From the NCBI RefSeq assembly GCF_964340395.1, contig NC_135562.1, positions 10,894,134-10,958,133 of the forward strand: DNA of 64,000 nucleotides. The letters run 5' to 3'. The DNA is from Glandiceps talaboti (Eukaryota; Hemichordata; Enteropneusta; Spengelidae). The notes below the pieces were generated by a model. The model saw only the letters and a list, made by a program, of their open reading frames with translations. It ran no database searches and was not told the origin of the DNA. Shown here one piece after another: positions 1-11,299 of this stretch (position 1 is the stretch's first letter; every line of letters begins with the position of its first letter). The position numbers and the translations under genes are program-made.

Positions 1-984
1 TTTATCGGTCACTACGTCTAACTCAATCAGTGTCCAGCACCCACTTCTGATCAGTGAAATGATGGTGGTGAATTTAATGGAAAATGTGTCAAGTATGGCG
101 AGGTGTGACAAAGTCATCAGCAAAATGTATTTTGAATCGTTGAAGAGACGTAGGAAAGAAATATGACGTCGTCAGATCTGTATACACACAGGGTGGTTTT
201 ATACAAGTATACTGACTTCAAACTTGAAGAGAAGCTGTGACAGAAATGTAATAAACTATATCGCAATATCAAGTTGCGTTTCAATCACTGATTTACGAGC
301 GAGATCAATTGTTCAACATAGGATAAAAAACTAATTGCTTTTAGTTATGCGTCAGACCCCCACCCCTCCTTTTAATTTAATTAGCCTAAATTGATCATTG
401 TGTCAGACAGCAAACAGATTTCAAATCAATATGTATTGGTATGTAGTACTATGAATACAAAGCCAGTATGTATGTATTGGCACTTTAGTGGTTGTTGTAA
501 AAGGCTGACAACTACGTTAACAGTACAAAGAAGTATTCTGAACAATGTGTGAATATTCCACTATAATGATCATCATGGACGCTTTACAAAGTATGGGCAT
601 CATCATAGTGCCAGGCATTTAGTATACCGAAATTGTCCTATAATTTCTCGATTTGACGACATTTAAGGAAATATTTGTATTTAGGGGTACAAAACAGATT
701 CCAAGAAAAGTAAACCCATTTTTGTCGGATGAGAACTAAAACCTCTAAAAGAATTGAGGTTTTTTTTTTATCCCACATTGAACTATATAATGATCTCGCC
801 CCTTAATGTATGATTCTTTCATCTACATGACTTGGGTGTATTCGAAGAAATTGTGAAATGGCAAATTAAGAAATCAAGGAAAAGGGTATCCACTGAATGT
901 CAAATGTCATGTAAAATATGCAGCACGTTATTATCACCCCCGAAAGGGGGGGGGGGTGATAAAGGCTGGTCATATGGATGACAA

Positions 985-1211
985 TTTTATCATGGCTTCC
1001 TACTTGAAAAATCAACTTGAAACAACATATGCCAAGTCAGTGTTTGTAACTCAATACATTGCAAAAGATTAACAAACAGATACAATGTGTGTTATTATAC
1101 GTACAATAACAAACGTTTCACACATTGTTTTTGCAATGTATTGAGTTACAAACATAGACTTGGTCTATGTTGTTTTATGTCGATTTTTCAAGTAGGAAGC
1201 TATGATAAAAA
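985..1211. mobile_element. Palindromic MITE nested in left arm
   Basis: The two halves are inverted copies of each other. TATCATGGCTTCCTACTTG at the left end pairs with CAAGTAGGAAGCTATGATA at the right end, and GTAACTCAATACATTGCAAA pairs with TTTGCAATGTATTGAGTTAC. The loop holds TTATTATACGTACAATAA, itself nearly palindromic. There is no coding capacity. A structure this regular fits a foldback-type MITE that was present before the surrounding arm was duplicated, since the other arm carries it too. Confidence 0.75.
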
Positions 1212-1984
1212 TGTTTTATAAAATAAAATATCCAAAATAAATACACAATCCTCATCCACATGTCCACTTCAACCTTAGTTAGATGAATTATAGTGGGGAT
1301 ATGGTTGGATATTGTTGGTGGCGCTGTTTATCCGTACCACAAATCAACTAAATGTCGACTTGACCAACATTGAGATCCATAAAGGTGAGGGATGGTTGGA
1401 TTGACAAAATAGCTGGGTTTATGATAAATAGTAGCTAACAGTAGCTAATAGCCATAATCGGGGGATATTCAGTTACTATAGATAATAACCACTACACCAC
1501 AATTAGCCCCTACTAGCTAGCTGACAGCATGGAATGATCACCCATGTGGGTGATACTTCCATGTTGGTAGTTAGCAGCCCATGACTGATTAACTTAAACG
1601 AGAACAATTATAGATATGATCTTGATATACATTAAACAATTCTTTGTGAAGTGATCTACTTTTTGAACCTTGTAGTTTCCCTGGCCCAGTGTTCATAGTA
1701 ACACATTGCCTCTCCAGAGGGCGCCGTGATCACTGCGTCATAGAACAACACACTAATACAAATCTCAGACCACTAAAAGATTTCAACTCTCAATACAAAT
1801 GCATCCCTGTTAAACACCCATATGTCGCCTACATGTGAACATATTTCAAGGGAGGTGTAACTATTACTAGTGTAATAGGTGTTAACTGGCCAGTCACTTA
1901 GGCATTGTTACAGTGCGTTTCTCTTAACTCACAGGCACACTTCGAGTGTGGGAAATGTTACAGAAGAAGTTGTTGATGATTTGT

Positions 1985-1987
1985 TGG

Positions 1988-2053
<66 letters not shown>
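1985..2053 (+). repeat. (TTGA)n microsatellite
   Basis: About 17 uninterrupted TTGA units. The mirrored (ATCA/TCAA)n tract sits at the matching place in the other arm, so the microsatellite predates the arm duplication. Confidence 0.97.
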
Positions 2054-2815
2054 CATGCATAGATAGTCCACTGTCTATGATTCAAGTAAGAAACCTGCTT
2101 TCAATGTCACAGTGTTATCTAGTTAACGTGTAGATTATTCGGCAACTAAAACAACACATATTGAAATAATACACAAAACTAGTGTTGCTTTCCATTAGGT
2201 CTAAACAATTGTTTACTTACGGTTACCCGAACCCATCTAGTTTTTCACTGCCGTCCACAAACCTTTTATTACCCGCACAAGACACTCACATATGAAAAAA
2301 GAAATATATAAAAATGATAAACAAATCTACCTACCCAACCTGTTCTAAAATTGAACATCATCAGAACCACACAATTTTAAGGCCTTAGCCATTACGTAGA
2401 CTTCTCATGATTCACCAAGGTCATTTTCATTTTATCACATTCCAGGTTCCACATTTTCCCGACTATTGATTCAACAAAGCAAAATCACATTTGTGATATC
2501 ATGTGACTACATATAAAATATCCCATGGTTCTACAAATAGAAGAGGTCTTTTAGGTAAAATATATCACAATTGCGAAATTCTGAGAATAAATATATTATA
2601 TGCCAGGTTCAACAAATATAGCCTATACGAAAAAGGGTATTTACATATTACATACATTTCTCGTTATACATTTTAAGGGTTCTTACAAATGATTATATTC
2701 ATCGTTCTACAAATAATAACTGAGCCTTTAATACTTTATTGGTTCTCATATCAAGTTTGAAATTGTATGACAAATTATAATATTCCAGGTTGTGCAAATA
2801 GAAGCTAGAGATCAA

Positions 2816-3470
2816 TATTTTGTCAGGGCCTTGGCCTTTTTTTGTATGTTGTTTTGCATTGAAAGCTGTGTAAAGGTATGTTTTTGTTTTGGTAAGCCTT
2901 TTTGAAATGACATGGTGAAAGTGCACGTCTCGTAAATACATTGTTTAAACGACTGAACAGTCAAAGACAGGAGGGCTACGTTTAGATACCTTCGTTATTG
3001 TAAATGACGCCGTATCATTAACAGATTATCTGTCTTTTGTCAGTCGTATTTATTAGTTCTTATTCATGATAATTACTTAGGTTTAGCTATTTACCAAAAT
3101 GCGAACTTAATTAACGTTAGCAAAGACAATAACCCGGATTCCACAGTTTATTACAGCACACCTGGCATACTGTATAATTACTTCATAGACCCTCCAGAGT
3201 GTCTATGGTTATTTGAATTGGTTTGAAATTTCCCAATTCCTTTTATTTCAGTCTTTGTGAACCTCATTAAAGGATGATTGCGCCTAAGGAACGTATTTGT
3301 TGGCAAATCAAAGTAACTCGAATCATGGAGGTCCTTCCTACCACCATGCTTGAATAGAACCCCACGTCTTTCTTCCCAGTTCTTACCATTGTAGAAATTT
3401 GGTTTTATAAACAAAAAAATGGCGATCAATTATTTTCCAATATCGAGAAAATTGATGGAAAATCTTTAAT
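2816..3470 (-). repeat. Dispersed repeat R, extended copy 1
   Basis: Contains the R core in reverse orientation: GTTTAAACGACTGAACAGTC, then ATTAACAGATTATCTGTC and TTTGTCAGTCG. It continues into about 420 bp that also follow the core at 10,720-11,045, for example AAAGACAATAACCCGGATTC here and AAAGACAATAACTCGGATTC there. The copy starts exactly where the large inverted-repeat arm ends, so it sits at the arm/spacer boundary. It holds one 24-bp palindromic insertion. The core contains a weak open frame (SKAKTNLYLAFNAYN in intact copies) that is not kept open across copies, so I treat it as non-coding. Confidence 0.8.
3184..3207. mobile_element. 24-bp palindromic micro-insertion, copy 1
   Basis: CATAGACCCTC followed by CAGAG and TGTCTATG: an imperfect palindrome. 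It is flanked by ATTACTT (3177-3183) and GTTATTT (3208-3214), a diverged 7-bp direct repeat with 5 of 7 matches. The paralogous copy of this repeat at about 10,860 has a single GTTATCT and no insert, which is the expected empty site. Confidence 0.65.
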
Positions 3471-4265
3471 ATTTCAACCATTTTAATATTTTAAAACCTT
3501 TTCATGATGATTCCAGATTCTCCCTTCTTGATTCTAGCTGACAATCAGTGCATTAGAATTAGTTTCTTGAGCAAAGTACAAGACTGCCAATTTCATTTAA
3601 TGAGACACATACTCCCAACATTGCATGTACCCCTCTGACCCTGGTAGCTGCACGTTTGTAAGTTCAAGTTGATGCTTTATAGGATGTTACTCCAGAGCAT
3701 ATCATCCAAACCTATAGGATAGCAGACACATGATTATATCGCATAAGATGTCGTCATTTTATCTGTTTCGGATCCCACTGTAGAGATCAAATCTATATTT
3801 ATCGAATTTATGACGACAAAGTCGTGTAAAGTACACTGCGTAAACAACGTGTAATTTGTACATATATACAACGATGCAGTTTGTTTCCAAGCCCATGGAG
3901 GTATAATGGGAGACCTCCATTCCAAGACACTGGACTTATCTTCGCAACTACAATGTACGCACGTGCACAGATGTGTAAAGCAAGGGGTAATAGATTGTAA
4001 GCCCGGTGATATATGTAACATATGCCAGTGGTATGCTTCAAAATAATCAAATAACTATACTCATACGAGTGAGGCAATTTCAGAAACAGGGTTTGACCAT
4101 TTAGGTTAAATAGTGTAAAGGTATACAATCTAAGCAGTACCACTGTGACAGCAGAAATATTGTATGACGTCATAATGAAATTAAGGGTACTGTTTATACC
4201 AAAGACTGTCGGACATGACTGCGACTGTGCCCTCAACCTGAACATCAAAACTACTTTTTTTTTTT
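3471..4265. other. Spacer without recognisable genes
   Basis: Part of the unpaired spacer of the large inverted repeat. Two overlapping minus-strand open frames (95 and 146 codons) lie here, but neither shows a motif, low-ambiguity start or splice signal that I can support. AT-rich, and no repeat family was identified in this piece. Confidence 0.4.
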
Positions 4266-4269
4266 ACAA

Positions 4270-4690
4270 TCACGAAATTTATCCGAATGCATCTCTCCCT
4301 CTTTCTCTGCTCAACCGTTAAAACAATATGTTGACAAAATCTTTCATCACCTTGTTAGCAGTCTATCCTAAAAGGCTTCCCCAAGCAAAACAAACATTTA
4401 CTTAGCTTTCAATACCTACAACATACAAACAAAAACTAATGAAGAGCTTAGTATCTGTTAATGACCCATAATCCGATAGTTTAGGTAAACAAGACAAGGA
4501 TAAATTGTACATTAAACAAACAGTGCTTCAAAGAACGACTTTTGGACTAAAGAGTGAACACTTGGAACTAAAAGTTAATACCATATTGTTTGAATTCCTT
4601 CTATCATTCAAAACTACAAATCAAAGGTGAAGGAGGCTGAGATTTTGAATAATGAATAAGTTGCGATACTGTACTACAGTTACAATACCT
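4270..4690 (+). repeat. Dispersed repeat R, copy 2
   Basis: Plus-strand R copy, recognised by CAACCGTTAAAACAATATG, TACTTAGCTTTCAATACC, AATGACCCATAATCCGATAG and AAACAAGACAAGGATAAA. Its 3' part (AAGGTGAAGGAGGCTGAGAT, then GAATAATGAATAAGTTGC) is shared in part with copy 3. At the point where copy 6 carries the 29-bp palindromic insertion, this copy shows a simple TGAACAC with no insert. Confidence 0.8.
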
Positions 4691-5164
4691 GAGTATGGAA
4701 GCTAAAAGTACAGGTGAACGGCATATCCAACCAGGTTTAATTTCTCCTGGTAGGATTTAGCTGATAAAGCCATGGCAACGACATTTTTAAAACTTGTATT
4801 TTAAAATTTTTATTATTCAATTTTGCCCTGCAGTGAACGACTTGATTAGACAGCCAGGCTTTCTTGCCCGGCACGGCATTGTATGTAGCACAAAAAATGT
4901 CATGTGAAAACATATTTTTTTTATATGTAACACCATGGCCTTAGCAAATATACTTTACACACCTCACAGCTACAACATCAAGTCATGTTATGATTTATCT
5001 TATAAATTTAAAAGAAATTATATTATCTGGTAAGTTATAAATGTTGGAAGTAAGAGACATAAGGGTTATATTTCCTGATTCCCATTTTCCCCAAATTCTT
5101 GAAATCATCTCACCTAGTTAACACCCAATCCCATACTGATTAAAGATGGAACGAGTGTTTAACA

Positions 5165-5605
5165 AAGACGACTGACAAAAGACAGATAATCTGTTAATGA
5201 TACCGTCATTTACAATAACGAAGGTATCTAAATGTATCTCTGTCTTTGTCTGTTCAGCCGTTAAAACAATGTGTTTACGAAACACTTTCATCAAGTCATT
5301 TCAAAGAGGCTTCCAAGGCAAAAACAAACCTTTACTTAGCTTTCAATGCCTACAACATACAAACAAAAACTAATGAAGACCTACGTCTGTTAATGACCCA
5401 TAATCCGATAGTTTGGGTAAACAAGACAAGGATAAACTTCATTAAACAAATAGTGCTGCAAAGAATGTTTTTTTGGACTAAAGGTATGTGAACACTTGAG
5501 GCTATGGCTAATTACCATATTATTGTTTGACTTTTTACTATGTCATTCAAAAACGGAACTTGTTACAAATCAAAGGTGAAGAAGGCTGAGATTTTCAGAC
5601 CCTAC
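5165..5605 (+). repeat. Dispersed repeat R, copy 3
   Basis: The best-preserved R copy. It begins ACGACTGACAAAAGACAG and contains GTTCAGCCGTTAAAACAA, TTTACTTAGCTTTCAATG and AATGACCCATAATCCGATAG. An 81-codon open frame spans the core (5246-5491), but other copies break it, so no protein is claimed. Position 5487-5493 (TGTGAAC) is the empty site matching the target duplication around the insertion at 10,385. Confidence 0.85.
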
Positions 5606-5759
5606 TACAATTAAGGTACAGAGTACGATGCGGTATTGGTGGATGCACAACATTCCCGTAAATAGTTAGGTGGCTACTAGACACAATTATAGCTATATGA
5701 TTATGAATAGCTTTATAATGGCGTTATCTGGCTATGAAAGCTATTTTCCTATTCCATCA

Positions 5760-6030
5760 GTATATTATGACCATTAATAGCCGCTATTTACCCCCTGCTA
5801 GCTAGCTAGTTAGCTAGGAGTTAACAGCCTCTGACTCTGCCAGGGTCCTGGCTAGGCAACTATTCTAGCTATTAACCATTAATCGCCGCTATTAGCCCTC
5901 AGCAATCTAGCTATTAGCTAGCTAGCAGCTGGCAAGGCAGCTATTCAAGCTATGCCGGTATTAGCCCCTGCTAGCTACTATTTAACCAGCTATAAGTAAC
6001 CTCTGACTCTGCTAAGGCACTGACAAATGA
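5760..6030. repeat. AGCTA/TAGCTAGC-rich degenerate repeat
   Basis: Dense clusters of GCTAGCTAG, AGCTATTA and GCCGCTATTAG, with no fixed period. The same motif flavour occurs near 1,430-1,520 and 7,610-7,690 inside the arms. It looks like decayed low-complexity or palindromic repeat DNA. Short self-complementary words (GCTAGC, AGCT) make it hairpin-rich. Confidence 0.55.
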
Positions 6031-7018
6031 TAAAGATCCCATCAATTTGCACAACCTGGAATATTATAATTTGTCATACAATTTCACACTTGTCATAATC
6101 ATTGATAAGAGAATCAATAAAATACTTAGGTGTTATTTGAAGAATGAGGAAGTCAAACAATATAATTTATAATAATCCTTAATATGTATAACCAGAAATG
6201 TAATATGTAAACACCCTTTTTTTCGTACATGCTATATTTGTTGTTGAACCTGACAGATAATATATTTATTCTCAGAATTTCGCAATTGTGATATAGTTTA
6301 CCTAAAAGACCTCTTCTATTTGCAGAACCATGGGATATTTTATATGTAGTCACATGATATCATAAATGTGATCTTTTTTTGGTTTAGACGAATGAATCAA
6401 TATAGGGGAAAATGTGGAACCTGGAATGTGATAAAAATGAAAATTGATCTTTGGTGAATCATGAGGTATTTACATAATGGCTAAGGCCTAAAAAAAGTGT
6501 GTTTTCCGATTATACTCAATTTTAGAATAGGTGGGGGTTGGTAGATGTTTTATTTGTTTATTTATTTTTATATATTTCGTTTTCACGTGAGTGTCTTGTT
6601 CAGGTAGTTATGTTTTCCGTTGTTTTCCATACGGTCTCCCTGTTATTGGTTTCTTTTCATCAGATGTACATCCATTACAGATTGGAAGAACAGTTCTATA
6701 CTGTCTTTTTAAGTTGATATCAGTTTCCGCCGTCACTATTTCTTGCGAGACTTTACAATTTTCGCGATTTTATTATTTTTTCTCGAATACGTTTACAACT
6801 AAACTGTGTTTATGGTCGGCAGTGAAAAAAATAGGCAGGTCGGGTAAGCGGAACGAAACGACTTATTTTTAGGCCTAATGGAAAGCAATACTAGTTTTGT
6901 GTAGCATTTCAATATGTGTTGTTTTTTATTGCCGAATGATCTACACGTTAACTAGATAACACTGTGGCATTGAAAGCAGACTTCTTACTTGAAGCACAGA
7001 CAGTGGAATATCTATGCA

Positions 7019-7020
7019 TG

Positions 7021-7086
<66 letters not shown>

Positions 7087-7097
7087 CCAATCAATCA
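7019..7097 (+). repeat. (ATCA)n microsatellite
   Basis: Reverse-complement counterpart of the TTGA tract at 1985-2053, with a slightly different unit number and a few interruptions at its right end. Confidence 0.97.
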
Positions 7098-7915
7098 ACA
7101 GCAAATGTGAATTACTAAATTTAGAAACAAAATGACAAAAATCTGCAACAAACAGCTCAGTTCTTCTGTAACATAACAAGTGCGCCTATGAGTCAAGAGA
7201 TACGCACTGTAACAATGCCTAAGTGACTGGCCAGTTAACACCTATTACACTAGTAATAGTTACACCTCCCTTGAAATATGTTCACATGTAGGCGACATAT
7301 AGGTGTTTAACAGGGATGCATTTGTTGAAATCTTTTAGTGGTCTCAGATTTGTATTAGTGTGTTGTTCTATGACGCAGTGATCACGGCGTCCTCTGGAGA
7401 GGCAATGTGTTACTATGAACGCTGAGCCAGGGAAAGTACAAGGTTCAAAAAGTAGATCACTTCACAAAGAATTGTTTAATGTATATCAAGATCATATCTC
7501 TAATTGTTCTCGTTTAAGTTAATCAGCGTCCATCTGAGAGAGTCATGGGCTACTAACTGCCAGCATGGATGTATCGCCCACATGGGTGATCATTCCATGC
7601 TGTCAGCTAGCTAGTAGGGGCTAATTGTGGTGTAGTGGTTATTATTTATAGTAACTGAATATCCCCCCGATTATGGCTATTAGCTACTGTTAGCTGCTAT
7701 TTATCATAAACCCAGCTATTTTGTCAATCCAACCATCCCTCACCTTTATGGATCTCAATGTTGGTAAAGTCGACATTTAGTTGATTTGTGGTGCGGATAA
7801 ACAGCGCCACCAACCATATCCAACCATATCCCCACTATAATTCATCTAATTAAGGTAAAGTGGACATGTGGATGAGGATTGGGTATTTATTTTGGATATT
7901 TTATTTTATAAAACA

Positions 7916-8144
7916 TTTTTATCATAGCTTCCTACTTGAAAAATCGATATAAAACAACATATACTAAGTCTATGTTTGTAACTCAATAAATTGTAAAAAC
8001 AATGTGTGAAACGTTTGTTATTGTACGTATAATAACACACATTGTATCTGTTTTGTTAATCTTTTGCAATGTATTGAGTTACAAACACTGACTTGGCATA
8101 TGTTGTTTCAAGTTGATTTTTCAAGTGGGAAGCCATGATAAAAT
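7916..8144. mobile_element. Palindromic MITE nested in right arm
   Basis: Mirror copy of the palindromic element at 985-1211, with the same terminal CTTCCTACTTGAAAAATC motif and the same ATTGAGTTACAAACA internal stem. A further fragment of its flank (GGATGAGG...TATTTATTTT...TTTATAAAA) recurs at about 56,212-56,300, so the family is dispersed beyond the inverted repeat. Confidence 0.75.
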
Positions 8145-9170
8145 TGTCATCCATATGACCAGCCTTTATCACCCCCGCCCCTCCGGGGGTTGATAATAAC
8201 GTGCCTCATTTTAAGATGACATTTGACATTAAGTGGATACCCTTTTCCAATTGATTTCTTAATTTGCCATTTCACAATTTCTCCGAATACAACCAAGTCA
8301 TGTAGATGAAAGAATCATACATTAAGGGGTGAGATCTTTATACAGTTCAATGTGGGATAAAAAAAAAACAAGCTGAATTCTTTTGGGGGTTTTAGTTCTC
8401 ATCCGACAAAAACGGTTGTATTTTCTTGGAATCTGTTTTGTACCCCTAAATACAAATATTTCCTAAAATGTCGTCAAATTGAGAAATTATAGGAGAATTT
8501 CGGTATACTAAATGTCTGGCACTATAGTACTGTCCATAAATATACTTTTTAAGGCGTCCATGATGGTCAGTGTATCTAGCTAAATATTCACACATTGTTC
8601 AGAATACTTCTTTATACTGTTAACGTTGTTGTCAGCCTTTTACAACAACCATTAAAGTACCAAATAAACGAGCACTTTTCTCACTACATACTGGCTTTGT
8701 ATTCAAAGTACTACATACCAATACATACTGATTTGAAATCTGTTTGCTGTCTGACACAATGATCAATTTAGACTAATTAAATTAAAAGGGAGGGGTGGGG
8801 GTCTGACGCATAACTAAAATCAATTAGTTTTTTTTATCCTATATTGAACTATTGATCTCGCTCGTAAATCAATGATTGAAACGCAACTTGATATTGCGAT
8901 ATAGTTTATGACATTTCTGTGACAGCTTCTCTTCAAGTTTGAAGTCAGTATACTTGTATAAAACCACCCTGTGTGTATACAGATCTGAGACATCATATTT
9001 CTTTCCTATGGCTCTTCAACGATTTAAAATACATTTTGCTGAATTATTCACACCTCGCCATACTTGACACCTTTTCCATTAAATTCACCACCATCATTTC
9101 ACTGATCAGAAGTGGGTGCTGGACGCTGATTGAGTTAGACGTAGTGACCGATAAACCTAATTCATTATCA

Positions 9171-9390
9171 CGACTGACAAAAGACAGATAATCTGTTAAT
9201 GATACCACGTCATAACGAAGGTATCTAAATGTATCTGTCTTTGTCTGTTCAGCCGTTAAAACAATGTGTTTACGAAACACTGTCATCAAGTCATTTCAAA
9301 AAGGCTTCCAAGGCAAAAACAAACCTTTACTTAGCTTTCACTGTCTACAACATACAATCAAAAGCTAATGAAGACCTATAAATCCGCTAC
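9171..9390 (+). repeat. Dispersed repeat R, copy 4
   Basis: Begins ACGACTGACAAAAGACAG directly after the outer end of the right inverted-repeat arm, then follows the R core to about AATGAAGACCTA, where similarity stops. It is a truncated copy. Its position at the arm end mirrors copy 1 at the inner end of the left arm. Confidence 0.8.
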
Positions 9391-9674
9391 TTTTCTACGT
9401 CCAAGTGAATTGTAACGAATAATTGATTTACCTCACTTTCCAAGGGAGATCGATGGACGCAAAAGAATCGGATATAATCAGTGAAGAGACATTGTACTGT
9501 CGTCATTCAGTTTTCACAGCAGAAATAATGTGTTAAGAAAGACGTAAAAAGGTGTATATTTGTATTTCAAATATCCATTTGCAGTCAAATATTTGTTAAA
9601 ATCCCCTTTCTTCATGTCTATTTAACATTCCACATTTACATAAACATGTGGACTGAAAAGGTAACGGATTCTAT

Positions 9675-9830
9675 ATCTGGTAATGACCCATAATCCGATA
9701 GTTTAGGTAAAAAGTCATCATTTCAAAAAGGCTTCCCAAAGTAAAAACAAACCTTTACTTAGCTTTCAATTCCTGCAGCATACAAACAAAAGCTAATGAA
9801 AACCCCATTGATACTATCTATGCCAGATCT
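9675..9830 (+). repeat. Dispersed repeat R, scrambled partial copy 5
   Basis: Contains AATGACCCATAATCCGATAG followed by TTCAAAAAGGCTTCCCAAAG and TACTTAGCTTTCAATTCC. In intact R copies these blocks occur in the opposite order, so the copy has been rearranged. ACTCATAATCCGACAGTTTAG recurs at about 9,856, a second decayed fragment. Confidence 0.6.
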
Positions 9831-10264
9831 GGCGAATGATAAAATGTGGAAATAATTACTCATAATCCGACAGTTTAGGTAAATTTTGCTGTCTTTGTTA
9901 GTAATTTGCTCAAGAAAAAGATTCCAACGCATTTCAGCCTAAATCAAGAAATGGAATTCAGGAAACACCATGAAAATATTTTAAAATTCTAATTTTAAAA
10001 AGATTTTCCAATATTTCGAATATGGTAATGAAACATGCGTTTACTCTATCAGTACATGTTTGGCGTATTTGATAAATTTCCAAGTAAAAATGATAATCAG
10101 AAACCATAACCCTTCTGTCTCTTGTCTTCGACTTTGATAACGCCACAGATAATGTATTTTTTAAATATACAAGAGAAATTATAGTGCAATGTGATGCAGC
10201 TGTGAGATATGAAAAATACATGTGCTAAATTCATGCTCTTACTAATCATTTTCACGTAACTTAA

Positions 10265-11045
10265 CTGTAGTACAATCTCGCAACCTATTCGTTATTCAAA
10301 ACCACAGTGTCCTCTACGTCTGATTGTAGTAAAGTTCCATTTTGAATGACATAAGAAAGACAAACAATATGGTATTAGTTCACACATAGACTCTCCACCC
10401 TTGAGGGTCTATGGTTCACATGCCCCGGAACTCCATTCTTTGCAGCACTATTTGTTTAATGAAGTTTATCCTTGTCTTGTTTACCCAAACTATCGGATTA
10501 TGGGTCATTACCAGACTTAGGTCTTCATTAGTTTTTGTTTGTATGTTGTAGGCATTGAAAGCTAAGTAAAGGTTTGTTTTTGCTCTGGGAAGCCTTTTTT
10601 GAAATGACTTGATGACAGTGTTTCGTAAACACATTGTTTTAACGGCTGAACAGAGATACATTTAGATTATTGTAAATGGCGCGGTATCCTTAACAGATTA
10701 TCTGTCTTTTGTCAGTCGAATTTACTTGTTGTTATTTATGGTAATCAGTTAGGTTTAGCGGTTTACAAAAATGCTATTCATGTTCTGACAGCTTAATTAA
10801 AAGTGGCAAAGACAATAACTCGGATTCTACTCATTACACCACACCTGACATAATGTAAGGTTATCTTAATTGCTTTTAATTCTCCATTCGTTGATGAACG
10901 TCATGAAGGGAAGATTGCACCCAAGGGACTAATTTGTGCGGAAATCCAAGTACAACACTGTCATATGAAAGCTTGGTCCCACTTCTTACCATTACAGAAA
11001 TTCGTGCATTTTCTTTTTTTCAATTATTTTCCAATCTATCAGTGT
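10265..11045 (-). repeat. Dispersed repeat R, extended copy 6
   Basis: Minus-strand copy with the same extension past the TTTGTCAGTCG end as copy 1 (GGTTTAGCGG, AAAGACAATAACTCGG, TTCTTACCATTACAGAAATT). Copies 1 and 6 therefore define an element of at least 650 bp of which the other R copies are pieces. It holds the clearest micro-insertion (10,385-10,413) and an empty site for the other one (10,860-10,866). Confidence 0.8.
10385..10413. mobile_element. 29-bp palindromic micro-insertion, copy 2
   Basis: CATAGACTCTC, a 7-base loop, then GAGGGTCTATG. It is flanked by a perfect 7-bp direct repeat, GTTCACA at 10,378-10,384 and again at 10,414-10,420. Other R copies show the uninterrupted site once (TGTGAAC, the reverse complement, at 5,487-5,493). 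Insertion with target-site duplication is therefore directly visible. Confidence 0.85.
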
Positions 11046-11194
11046 TGCCAAAACTAACATGTGTCTGTTCATACTCTGATGCAAGATAAAGTGTAAGATT
11101 TTCGTGACGAAACGAAAATTAATTGTCCTATATGTCATGTCAGTAATATATGTGGAAACCTCTTTAGAAACATACATTGTTGTTGTTCACAGAA

Positions 11195-11290
11195 TGAAGT
11201 TTATCCTTATCTGTTTACCTAAACTTTCGGATTATGGGTCATTACAAGACTTAGTTCTTCATTAGTTTTTGTTTGTATGTTGTTCACGGA
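11195..11290 (-). repeat. Dispersed repeat R, fragment copy 7
   Basis: GAATGAAGTTTATCCTTATC, GGATTATGGGTCATTACAAG and TTAGTTTTTGTTTGTATG match the distal part of R in reverse orientation. Both ends are truncated. Confidence 0.7.
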
Positions 11291-11299
11291 AAGCCTTCC

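Larger units (their letters stand above)
1..2812. repeat. Left arm of large inverted repeat
   Basis: The sequence from base 1 inward matches the reverse complement of about 9,155 downward. The first bases (TTTATCGGTCACTACG) pair with 9,140-9,155, and the arm ends near 2,812, where AATATTCCAGGTTGTGCAAA pairs with about 6,037-6,056. Shared landmarks along the arm include the TTGA microsatellite, a nested palindromic MITE and a hairpin with CACCCATGTGGGTG. The arm is cut by the window edge, so its true outer end is not visible. Arms differ by scattered substitutions and small indels, so the duplication is not brand new. No coding capacity is seen. It could be a very long foldback element or an inverted segmental duplication. 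Confidence 0.9.
6031..9166. repeat. Right arm of large inverted repeat
   Basis: Reverse-complement partner of the arm at 1-2,812, separated from it by a spacer of about 3.2 kb. It carries the mirrored ATCA microsatellite (7,019-7,097), the mirrored nested MITE (7,916-8,144) and the mirrored hairpin near 7,560-7,620. A copy of dispersed repeat R starts within a few bases of its outer end at 9,171. The arm is slightly longer than the visible left arm because the left one is clipped by the window and because of indels. The short open frames here are not conserved as proteins between the arms. Confidence 0.9.

Noticed and set aside
1153-1170. CATAGACTTGGTCTATG, resembling the micro-palindromes
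   Set aside because: It is part of the arm of the nested MITE (mirror ATACTAAGTCTATG at about 7,960), lacks the CCCTC core and has no flanking duplication.
3734-4248. Overlapping minus-strand frames of 95 and 146 codons
   Set aside because: No motif, two frames open over the same bases, and no splice or start context.
5246-5491. 81-codon frame in repeat R (also at 10,416-10,661)
   Set aside because: Two copies keep it open but others carry stops and indels; it is best explained as chance openness of a non-coding repeat.
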